A stretch of DNA of 8,376 nucleotides from NCBI GenBank assembly GCA_046715095.1, contig JBKJZQ010000143.1, positions 1 to 8,376 on the forward strand, read 5' to 3'. The DNA comes from WHTI01 sp046715095 (GTDB lineage: Bacteria; Actinomycetota; CADDZG01; WHSQ01). The notes beneath the pieces were generated by a model, which worked only from the letters and a program-made list of their open reading frames with translations, searched no databases and was not told the origin of the DNA. The position numbers and the translations under genes were made by a program. This document shows positions 1 to 5,750 of the stretch, piece after piece (positions within the stretch are counted from its first letter, which is position 1; each line of letters starts with the position of its first letter).

Positions 1-392
1 TCGGCACCTACGCGCTGTCGGCCGGCTACTACGACGCGTACTACGGGAAGGCGCAGAAGGTCCGCACGCTGATCACTCGCGACCTCGCCGCGGCTTACGA
101 GAAGGTCGACCTGATCGCCAGCCCAACCTCTCCGACGACCGCCTTCAAACTGGGGGAGCGGACCGACGACCCGATGGCGATGTATCTGTCGGACATCTTC
201 ACGGTGCCGGTCAACCTCGCCGGCAACGCGGCGATCAGCGTGCCAGCGGGAGTGTCGCCCGACGACAGGCTCCCAGTTGGTCTCCAGCTGATCGCCAAGT
301 CGCTCGAGGAGCCGACGATGTTCAAGGCCGCCTACGCGTTCGAACAGGACCTCGGGTTCGCCACCTCCGACGAGGGGAGGCCGCCACCATGA
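1..392 (+). CDS. gatA: Glutamyl-tRNA(Gln)/aspartyl-tRNA(Asn) amidotransferase subunit A, C-terminal part
   Basis: This is the last 129 codons of GatA, cut by the window's left edge; the reading frame starts at base 3. GatA is the amidase subunit of GatCAB: it releases ammonia from glutamine and passes it to GatB to correct mischarged Glu-tRNA(Gln) or Asp-tRNA(Asn). The visible part has family-typical tail blocks: GTYALSAGYYDAYY, then IASPTSPTTAF, then MYLSDIFTVPVNLAGN, then LPVGLQLIAK, and a final FEQDL. The Ser-Ser-Lys catalytic residues lie upstream of the window and cannot be checked. The stop codon TGA overlaps the gatB start in ATGA (389-392), which implies translational coupling, and a GGGGAGG-like ribosome binding site for gatB sits inside the gatA end. 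Identification is firm because gatB follows directly. Confidence 0.96.
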   Translation, partial: GTYALSAGYYDAYYGKAQKVRTLITRDLAAAYEKVDLIASPTSPTTAFKLGERTDDPMAMYLSDIFTVPVNLAGNAAISVPAGVSPDDRLPVGLQLIAKSLEEPTMFKAAYAFEQDLGFATSDEGRPPP

Positions 393-1855
393 CGGACACA
401 CAAACTGACGCCTATCAAACCACCGTGGGTCTCGAGATCCACGTCGAGCTGGCGACCGCGTCGAAGATGTTCTGCGGGTGCCGGGTGGCGTTCGGCGGCG
501 ATCCCAACACGAGGACGTGCCCGGTGTGTCTGGGGATGCCCGGCTCGCTCCCGGTGCCGAACGAGAAAGCGATCGAGTTCACGATGAAGATCGGTCTGGC
601 ACTCGGCTGCAAGATCGCGGAGCACTCGTTGTTCCACCGCAAGAACTACTTCTATCCCGACATGCCGAAGAACTACCAGATCTCGCAGTACGACTCTCCG
701 CTCTGTTACGGAGGCGCGGTCGAGGTCGTCGGTGACTGGGGCACGCACCCGGTCGGCATCACGCGCGTTCATCTGGAAGAGGACACCGGCAAGTCGATCC
801 ACATCGGGGGAGGGGGCCGGATCGCCGACAGCGATTACTCGCTCGAGGACTTCAACCGGGCGGGCACTCCGCTGGTAGAGATCGTCGGCGAGCCCGATAT
901 CCGTTCGGCCGACGAGGCGCGCGCGTTCGTGACCGAACTCCGGGCGACGATCGAGGCGCTGGGTGTCTCCGACGTCCGCATGGAGGAAGGCTCTATGCGT
1001 GTCGATGCGAACGTCTCGGTGAGACGCAAGGACCAGAAGGAGTACGGCGCGAAGGTCGAGGTCAAGAACATGAACTCGATCCGGTCCGTCGCCCGTGCGC
1101 TCGAGTACGAAGAGGCGCGCCAGCGCAAAGCGCTCGACGCCGGTGAGACCCTCCTTCAGGAAACCCGTCACTTCGACGAGAAGACCGGCGTGACGTCTTC
1201 GATGCGCACCAAGGAGTACGCGTTCGACTACCGCTACTTCCCCGAACCCGACATGGTGCCGTTCGAGCCGTCGGCGGAGTGGGTCGGCTCGATCAAGGAT
1301 TCGCTCCCAGAGCCCCCGTCCGCTCGGAGGGAGCGGTTCGCCCGGGAGTACGGGCTGGGAGTCAAGGACGTCGGGGTGTTGACGTCCTCACTCAAGGCGG
1401 CGCAGTGGTTCGAGGAGGCTGCCGCAGCGTACGAGGGGGATGCCAAGAAGGTCGTCAACTGGATCATCGCCGACCTCTTCGGGCTCCTCAACGAAGCCGG
1501 ACTCGAGCTGTGGGAGTCGAAGATAAGCCCCGTTCAGCTCGCCGCGCTGGTGACGCTGATCGATTCGGGAAAGATCTCCGGCAAGCAGGCGAAGCTCGTC
1601 CTGCAGGGGATGTTCGAGACCGGCGACGATCCCGAGAAGGTGGTTGCCGAGAAAGACCTCGAGCAGGTCTCGGATGAAGGAACGATCGAGGCGGCGGTCG
1701 ACGAGGTCATCGCCGAGAACGCCGAGGCTGCCGGAAAGGTGCGCTCGGGCAATCTCGGCACGATCGGCTTCCTGGTCGGACAGGTAATGAAGAAGTCGAA
1801 GGGCAAAGCCAACCCACAGATGGTCAACGACCTTCTTCGTCGCAAGCTCTCGTGA
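389..1855 (+). CDS. gatB: Asp-tRNA(Asn)/Glu-tRNA(Gln) amidotransferase subunit B
   Basis: Complete 488-residue GatB, normal length for the family. It binds the mischarged tRNA, phosphorylates the side-chain carboxylate with ATP and completes transamidation using ammonia from GatA. Seen in the sequence: the N-terminal block TVGLEIHVELAT (12-23); a probable zinc site formed by Cys29, Cys31, Cys44 and Cys47 (FCGC then TCPVC); the RKNYFYPDMPKNYQISQYD signature (84-102); LEEDTGKS (129-136); DYSLEDFNRAGTPLVEI (149-165); MRVDANVSVR (203-212); VKNMNS (225-230); and DYRYFPEPD (280-288). The last ~150 residues form the helical tail and YqeY-like tRNA-binding domain, with the closing NPQMVNDLL pattern. 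The ATG overlaps the gatA stop and is preceded by a purine-rich GAGGGGAGG at 372-380, which supports this start. The stop overlaps the next gene's GTG. Confidence 0.98.
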   Translation: MTDTQTDAYQTTVGLEIHVELATASKMFCGCRVAFGGDPNTRTCPVCLGMPGSLPVPNEKAIEFTMKIGLALGCKIAEHSLFHRKNYFYPDMPKNYQISQYDSPLCYGGAVEVVGDWGTHPVGITRVHLEEDTGKSIHIGGGGRIADSDYSLEDFNRAGTPLVEIVGEPDIRSADEARAFVTELRATIEALGVSDVRMEEGSMRVDANVSVRRKDQKEYGAKVEVKNMNSIRSVARALEYEEARQRKALDAGETLLQETRHFDEKTGVTSSMRTKEYAFDYRYFPEPDMVPFEPSAEWVGSIKDSLPEPPSARRERFAREYGLGVKDVGVLTSSLKAAQWFEEAAAAYEGDAKKVVNWIIADLFGLLNEAGLELWESKISPVQLAALVTLIDSGKISGKQAKLVLQGMFETGDDPEKVVAEKDLEQVSDEGTIEAAVDEVIAENAEAAGKVRSGNLGTIGFLVGQVMKKSKGKANPQMVNDLLRRKLS

Positions 1856-2334
1856 GCCGGACCTTCCTCGACGTTCTTCGGAAGGGATGGCCGGTCGTGA
1901 TCGAGATGGCGGAGACGATGCCCGGGCCTCCCGATGTCGTCTGGCGTCTGATCACCGACTGGGAACACCAGGACGACTGGATGCTCGAAGCGCGCGAGTT
2001 CGTGATCGTCTCGGAAAGGCGCGAGGGCGTCGGGGTCGAAGCCGAAGCTTCGATCTCGATCGGCGGCATCACCACGCGCGACCGGGTTCGGGTGTCCCGG
2101 TGGGACGTGGATAGGGCCCTCGCGATCGATCATCTCGGCTGGGTGTCGGGCGGAGGCGAGATCTTCATCGCCCCGGTGGGGGACACGTCGCACGTCTTCT
2201 GGCGGGAGACCCTTCGGCCACCGCTCGGCGTCGTGGGCGCCGTGGGCCTGAGCCTGTTCAAGCCATTGATGGCCCACATCTTCAGGCGTGACCTTCGGGT
2301 ACTGCAAGGGCTTGTGCGCGCGGCCGCCCGCTAA
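1852..2334 (+). CDS. SRPBCC-fold (START/polyketide-cyclase-like) protein
   Basis: A 160-residue protein with the pattern of the SRPBCC ligand-binding fold: an opening strand, the PPDVVWRLITDWEHQDDWM segment (about residues 26-44; typical helix containing a D/W pair), a central run of strands (EAEASISIGGITTRDRVRV), and a C-terminal amphipathic helix (PLMAHIFRRDLRVLQGLV) closing the cavity. Members bind hydrophobic small molecules or act as cyclases, but nothing here shows the ligand. The GTG at 1852 overlaps the gatB stop (GTGA). An in-frame GTG at 1897, with GGAAGG some 12 bases upstream, would give VIEMAETMPGPP as the N-terminus. That fits the family start better, because the first 15 residues add nothing recognisable. 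Its TAA interlocks with the stop of the opposing gene. No functional link to GatCAB is known to me; it is probably a passenger. Confidence 0.8.
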   Translation: MSRTFLDVLRKGWPVVIEMAETMPGPPDVVWRLITDWEHQDDWMLEAREFVIVSERREGVGVEAEASISIGGITTRDRVRVSRWDVDRALAIDHLGWVSGGGEIFIAPVGDTSHVFWRETLRPPLGVVGAVGLSLFKPLMAHIFRRDLRVLQGLVRAAAR

Positions 2335-4007
2335 CCCTCGGGTTCTTCGCTGCAGGAGAGGCTGGCCTCGAGCTGCTCCGGGGTCAGAACGGTGAGGAAG
2401 ATCCGCTCGTCGGCCTTGTCCTCGAAATCACCAAGCTCGCCGTTCGAGTTGTCTTCGATCGAATAGGTCTTGAGCCACTCCACGACGTCCTCCACCGTGA
2501 TCCCGTTGAGCTTGAGTTCCTCCTTGTCGAGCATGTACTGATAGCCACGGTTGGACATGACGATCGGCGTGTCGGGAGTCTCCTTATCGAACCTCGCTTC
2601 GAGGTCCTTGGCGATCTTGTTCTGGTCGATCGACCAACCGCCGGTTGACTCGGGAAGCGGTGTCATCCCGTGATCGGCGGTGAGCGACAGGACGTAGTTG
2701 CCGCGCCCGACCTCGCGGTCGAGCACCTTCACGATCTGCTTGAGGGCGAGGTCCTGGGCGGCGAGATCCTGCTGGACCTCGGGCTCGAGCATGTTCCATT
2801 CGTGGCCGGCGAGGTCGGTGCTCTTGAAGTTCGTGTAGAAGAGGTCGGGCATGTCGTCGATCCCGAGGTCTTCGTTCACGATCAGCTGCTCGAGCTTCTG
2901 CATCTGGTAAACGTTCCACGCGGGGGTGAAACGGATCCGGCCGTCGAGGGGAAGGATCTGGTTTCCGAGCCACAGGCCGTCCGCCTCCCCGTCCTTCTGA
3001 TCGAGGGCGTCGGCCACCTCCTGCATCCCGTCCCGGTTTCTCAGGTAGCCGGGGAGCCCGTAGAACTCCGGATTGGTCCGGAAGTCGAGACCACCTAGTT
3101 GATCCATGACCGCGATGTCGTTGTCCGCACCTTCGAGGTAGGCGCCGTGGCCGAGCATCCCGAGGTGCCACGAATCGCGCGCCATCATGCCGACGATGGG
3201 AAGGTTGCCGTTGGCGAGGTCCCAGAGGTCGCCTAGCGTCTCGACCTCGAGGTGTTTCGGGTTAGAACCCGCGAACGCGTCGACGATCTTGCCCCCGATC
3301 CTCATCTTGATGTCGGGGACGCCATGCTTGTCGGGGAACACCCCGGTCCCGAGCGTCGCGTGCGTCGCGGGGGTGATCGAAGGAGATGACCCGACCGTCG
3401 CGTTGGTGAAGCTGGCCCCCTCTCCCATCAACTTCTTGAGGAACGGCCAGTCGTCGGGCCACTGCCTAAGGACGTTCGTTCCACCTCCGTCCCACACCAC
3501 CGTGAAGATCAGCTTGGGAGGGGTCTCTCGCTTGTCCGGCTCCACCAGCGCATCGCTGAGATCGGTGCCATCGCGGTGGGGCCAGTCGTCGAAGTGAAGG
3601 AGGTCGGCGTAGGTCGGCGACACATCGGCGAGTGTGACCGGATCGTCGGAGACGAACCCATCCTTGATGTAACCGGGGCCCCAGAGCACCATCGGCACGT
3701 CTTGCGTGTACGGATAGGGGGTCGAATGGCGCGTCCCGAATTGATTGGGCGGCTGTTCGATCGCCAGGACGTCTCCCGAGCGTTTGGGCACGTATCCATT
3801 CCAGACCCGCTGCAGGACCTCTTTGGGAACCGTGCAGGGGTCGACCTCATCGATCCTTCCCGTGGCTCCTTTCGGCCCGCGATCTCGGAACAGAAGGAAC
3901 CCGGCCCCGCCCAGCAGAGCGACGACCAGAACCACCGCTACGGCCCTGAGGGGGCGGCGCCGGCGGCGCCCGAAGTGCAGGGATCGACGCGGGGGGGTCA
4001 TGGACAT
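2331..4007 (-). CDS. Membrane-anchored alkaline-phosphatase-superfamily hydrolase with apparently permuted core
   Basis: A 558-residue protein. Residues 7-20 are Arg-rich and residues 21-40 form one hydrophobic helix, so the rest should lie outside the membrane. The catalytic residues of the PafA/NPP branch can be assigned: Asp173 (VVWDGGG), nucleophile Thr212 (SITPATHATLGTG), Asp398 and His402 (STDLAGHEW), Asp445-His446 (TADHGM). The remaining metal His is His94 in GTRHSTPYPY. This block, with NGYVPKRSGDV (70-80), DVPMVLWGPGYIKDG (103-117) and DVSPTYADLL (128-137), normally follows the DHG motif at the C-terminus; here it precedes Asp173, and no second copy follows DHG. The Asn normally four residues after the HG of the nucleophile block is replaced (HGVPDI), so the substrate is uncertain. 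Only Cys58 and Cys552 are present. The start could also be the ATG two codons later (3999-4001); no good ribosome binding site is visible, so a very short leader is possible. Confidence 0.88.
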   Translation of the reverse strand: MSMTPPRRSLHFGRRRRRPLRAVAVVLVVALLGGAGFLLFRDRGPKGATGRIDEVDPCTVPKEVLQRVWNGYVPKRSGDVLAIEQPPNQFGTRHSTPYPYTQDVPMVLWGPGYIKDGFVSDDPVTLADVSPTYADLLHFDDWPHRDGTDLSDALVEPDKRETPPKLIFTVVWDGGGTNVLRQWPDDWPFLKKLMGEGASFTNATVGSSPSITPATHATLGTGVFPDKHGVPDIKMRIGGKIVDAFAGSNPKHLEVETLGDLWDLANGNLPIVGMMARDSWHLGMLGHGAYLEGADNDIAVMDQLGGLDFRTNPEFYGLPGYLRNRDGMQEVADALDQKDGEADGLWLGNQILPLDGRIRFTPAWNVYQMQKLEQLIVNEDLGIDDMPDLFYTNFKSTDLAGHEWNMLEPEVQQDLAAQDLALKQIVKVLDREVGRGNYVLSLTADHGMTPLPESTGGWSIDQNKIAKDLEARFDKETPDTPIVMSNRGYQYMLDKEELKLNGITVEDVVEWLKTYSIEDNSNGELGDFEDKADERIFLTVLTPEQLEASLSCSEEPEG

Positions 4008-4075
4008 CCATCATGTCTACCGTAGTCGGCACCCCTCGGCGATTAACCTCATGGCCATGGTGCGTCCTGAAAGTC

Positions 4076-4100
4076 GGCTCCCCGCGTTTTCGTGGGATGA
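4076..4100. repeat. Possible terminal inverted repeat of the ISL3-like remnant
   Basis: The stretch begins GGCTC and continues through a GTTTTCGTGGG core. It lies about 20 bases beyond the stop of the ISL3-like transposase fragment, where an element end would be expected, and its GGCTC start resembles ISL3-family ends as I remember them. It can also form a weak six-pair hairpin (CCCGCG, TTTT loop, CGTGGG with one G-T pair). No partner repeat is present in the window, so this stays tentative. Confidence 0.25.
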
Positions 4101-4120
4101 CTCCACCACGCTCGGCGAGC

Positions 4121-4252
4121 TCATGATGCCACTCCGGGACACCACAGCAAAGCTCGTGCCGCGAAATTGTCGGCGTTGACGAAGCCGTAGGCGATCCTCT
4201 TCAGCACCCCGAGCTTGTTGTTGAGGCTTATCTGCACCGATTCCAAGAACAA
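4121..4252 (-). pseudogene. ISL3-family (IS204/IS1096-like) transposase, C-terminal remnant
   Basis: About 43 codons on the minus strand read LFLESVQISLNNKLGVLKRIAY followed by GFVNADNFAARALLWCPGV and a TGA. The pattern LNNK(x)4-6(R)xAYGF followed by an N-x-N/D-x-F segment and a short hydrophobic tail is the typical end of ISL3-type DDE transposases, where the last catalytic Glu lies just upstream of the NNK block. Glu at the fourth residue of this fragment (LES) fits that position. The frame upstream of 4252 is not recognisable as transposase, so the rest of the gene is gone. Identification rests on this short block alone. Confidence 0.6.
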
Positions 4253-4323
4253 CCCCGCGACCAGCATGTCTGCGTGAAGGACATGTAACCGACGAGGATG
4301 GCGCCGCGGGCAGACCCTGGCGC

Positions 4324-4638
4324 TCAAGGCCGTGGCCGGATACGCGCCATGCGCTGCTCGCCGAGAAGCCGGGCGACCTGGTCGCGAAGCTGGCGACATT
4401 CGTCGCGCAGGCGCTTGTTGTCTTCGAGCAGACGCGGAGGCGATCGATCTCGGCCCGGATGTGTGGCTGGCGATAAAGCCATGCCCTCGACACCGAGGCG
4501 GCTGCGACGCCGCCCGCGAACGTTGACCGGCTCCCCGGCCTCGTTGAGGCGATCGATGGCCTCGTACGCCCGGCGGAGTGCCGCATCGCGTCGCTGCTCG
4601 TTCGCCTCGACGATGAAGCGCGAGTTATCAGGCCGCAT
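4324..4638 (-). pseudogene. DUF6262-type transposon accessory protein (TnpC-like), frameshifted
   Basis: The start ATG (4636-4638) opens a readable N-terminus, EANEQRRDAALRRAYEAIDR, ending EAGEPVN near 4520. The reading then moves to another frame for about 86 bases (4434-4520): VAAASVSRAWLYRQPHIRAE, a helix-turn-helix with the family's SRxWLYRxP pattern. At about 4431-4434 it returns to the first frame for a coiled-coil tail, LLEDNKRLRDECRQLRDQVA and onward, stopping at 4324. Assembled across the two shifts this is a nearly complete protein of about 105 residues, the usual size of the accessory proteins found after Tn554-type integrases. The two shifts compensate each other. The ATG overlaps the end of the integrase fragment by 11 bases, preserving the original coupling. 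Confidence 0.65.
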
Positions 4639-4887
4639 CGCCGCGCTCCTCGCCTGACTCGAGCGCCTCGAGGGCCGGGACGATCCGGTCGAGGGTCTCT
4701 TGAACCTTGCGATGGTTGGTGGCCAGGGCACGCGTTGGGATGCGGGCAGTCCTGCTGCGGCGGCCCGGCCGCAGCAGCCGTTGGGGAGGCTCGCCTGCAC
4801 CCGGGCGAGGTTGTGCTTGACCCACTCGGCGTTCGCGGTCGGAGTATCGGGGTCGCAGCCCAGGACCTCTCCCAAGATGTTGACCCT
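4628..4887 (-). pseudogene. Tn554-type tyrosine recombinase/integrase, C-terminal remnant, frameshifted
   Basis: Two adjoining frames give the tail of a transposon site-specific integrase. The first (about 4753-4887) reads RVNILGEVLGCDPDTPTANA, then EWVKHNLARVQASLPNGCCG, matching the family's RVNIxGE...DPDxPxA(D/N)AEWxKxxLARxxxxLPNGxCG tail. A frame change around 4735-4765 leads to NHRKVQETLDRIVPALEALE and a TGA at 4628. The intervening Cys-rich block (usually NGYCGxP...CPHPNACLTC) is damaged. The catalytic Arg-His-Arg-Tyr part of the recombinase is absent. The fragment ends 11 bases inside the DUF6262-type reading frame, as in intact elements. Confidence 0.6.
4752..4777. repeat. Perfect 10-bp inverted repeat with 6-base spacer
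   Basis: CTGCTGCGGC at 4752-4761 and its exact reverse complement GCCGCAGCAG at 4768-4777 flank GGCCCG. The palindrome sits where the integrase remnant changes frame, in what should be the Cys-rich coding block. There is no T-run on either side, so it is not a classical terminator. It may be chance in GC-rich DNA or a hairpin associated with the local deletion. Confidence 0.5.
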
Positions 4888-5055
4888 GCTCTTTCGCGCT
4901 CGTCGTCGGAAAGATCCTCGAAGGTGGCATCGCCGGCGGCCGTCCCTGACGAACATCTTCAGAGCCGCTCGGGGATCGCCCGCGGCCATCGCCTGTTCAA
5001 GAGACGCTTCTCGAATCAAGACTCCCAAGGCCACTTGAACCCCGCCTGGATTCAT
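4888..5055 (-). other. Degenerate coding-like sequence of uncertain origin
   Basis: Upstream of the integrase tail, minus-strand frames contain protein-like stretches that do not join cleanly: IREASLEQAMAAGDPRAALK (about 4940-5018) and, in another frame, DATFEDLSDDERERA (4887-4931). Their composition is that of real acidic, helical protein, unlike the Arg-rich shadows in other frames. The first pattern loosely recalls the lid/tail region of alpha/beta-hydrolases, but I cannot assign it. It may be a third gene fragment fused to the integrase remnant. Confidence 0.3.
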
Positions 5056-5064
5056 GGGTTACTT
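5035..5064 (+). promoter_or_regulatory. Weak candidate promoter for the DUF1326-DUF2182 pair
   Basis: TTGAAC (5035-5040) is followed after 18 bases by TTACTT (5059-5064). The -35-like box matches four of six consensus positions; the -10-like box is poor. A start near 5071 would give a leader of about 25 bases containing the strong AAGGGGG ribosome binding site at 5083-5089. Position and leader length fit, but the boxes alone are weak evidence. Confidence 0.22.
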
Positions 5065-5095
5065 GTGGTTCCGGAGCTCGAGAAGGGGGACGATC

Positions 5096-5734
5096 ATGGC
5101 TTGGACGATCAAGGCCAAGTATTACGAGGCGTGTAACTGCGCCTACGGCTGCCCATGCAACATGAACGGGTTTCCGACCGACGGAAAGTGCGAAGGGATT
5201 GTGGCTTTCCAGGTCCTCCAGGGCGAGAAAGACGGGACCGATCTCTCCGGCGTTAAGGTCGCGGGAGCGGTCAAGTGGCCGGGTGCGATCCACGAGGGCA
5301 ACGGCAAGATGGCGGTATTCATCGACGCGCGTGAAGACCAGCGGGATGCGATGGTCGCGATTCTTACTGCTCAGGATCCAGGGCTGCCGTGGGAGATCCT
5401 CGCCTCGACGATCATCGAGATCAGCGGGCCGTTCTTCGAGACGATCGAGATCAAAGACAACGACACGAACTCCCACGTACGTGCGGGCGACAGGCTCGAG
5501 ATAAAGATGGAGAGCTTTACCAACCCCGTTTCAGGCGAGCCCCACGAGGTTCACATGGTGCTGCCCGGCGGGTTCATCTTCCAGGACGGAAAGATCTGCA
5601 CAACGTCCGTAAATCGGGTCGACGCGGACGGCGTGAGCTTCGACCACGCGGGCAACAACGCCTACTACGTATCCGAGGTCGAGTGGTCGATCGAGAACAG
5701 ACTGGAACCTTCGGCGGCTGCCGGTAGGTTCTAA
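5096..5734 (+). CDS. DUF1326 domain-containing protein
   Basis: A 212-residue soluble protein without a signal peptide or membrane segment, the usual DUF1326 length. The family's hallmark is the Cys cluster near the N-terminus, here AKYYEACNCAYGCPCN (7-22) with Cys13, Cys15, Cys19 and Cys21, plus Cys32. The CxC...CxC spacing suggests metal binding. Further conserved-looking blocks are WPGAIHEGNGKMAVFID (61-77), LPWEILASTI (98-107) and ISGPFFETIEI (109-119); Cys168 is a late additional cysteine. The start at 5096 is chosen because AAGGGGG lies about seven bases upstream; an in-frame ATG at 5054 would add 14 residues with no motif and would sit inside the candidate promoter. The next gene follows after 16 bases. 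DUF1326 and DUF2182 genes commonly neighbour each other; the biochemical role is unproven. Confidence 0.9.
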   Translation: MAWTIKAKYYEACNCAYGCPCNMNGFPTDGKCEGIVAFQVLQGEKDGTDLSGVKVAGAVKWPGAIHEGNGKMAVFIDAREDQRDAMVAILTAQDPGLPWEILASTIIEISGPFFETIEIKDNDTNSHVRAGDRLEIKMESFTNPVSGEPHEVHMVLPGGFIFQDGKICTTSVNRVDADGVSFDHAGNNAYYVSEVEWSIENRLEPSAAAGRF

Positions 5735-5750
5735 GCCGCCGTTCGCAGCG

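Larger units (their letters stand above)
4076..4887 (-). mobile_element. Block of degenerate transposon remnants (ISL3-like plus Tn554-type)
   Basis: This stretch separates the divergent phosphatase and DUF1326 genes and holds no intact gene. Read on the minus strand it contains, in order, the C-terminus of a Tn554-type integrase, a DUF6262-type accessory protein (both broken by frameshifts) and the C-terminus of an ISL3-like transposase. The integrase/DUF6262 order and their short ATG/stop overlap match the gene order of intact elements of this kind. Neither element has both ends, so these are dead fragments, probably brought together by successive insertions and deletions. Plus-strand readings of the region look like shadows: Arg-rich, with no recognisable motif. 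Confidence 0.7.

Noticed and set aside
332..1171. Long open frame antisense to gatB
   Set aside because: It lies opposite a firmly identified gatB, its translation is Arg/Asp/His-rich without motifs, and high-G+C codon bias commonly creates such shadows.
1534..2307. Open frame antisense to the end of gatB and the SRPBCC gene
   Set aside because: It crosses two real coupled genes on the other strand and shows no recognisable domain.
2670..3098. Plus-strand open frame inside the phosphatase gene, with a Val/Leu/His-rich translation
   Set aside because: It is antisense to the catalytic region with all its motifs; the repetitive hydrophobic look comes from complementing Asp/Glu/Lys-rich codons.
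4008..4060. Promoter for the phosphatase gene on the minus strand (TACGGT about 11 bases before the ATG)
   Set aside because: The -10-like box fits loosely, but no acceptable -35 box lies at the right spacing and the leader would be only a few bases, so I do not list it as a feature.
4076..4100. Hairpin CCCGCG-TTTT-CGTGGG as a transcription terminator
   Set aside because: The stem is short with a G-T pair and no T-run follows on either strand; an insertion-sequence end is a better, still tentative, reading.
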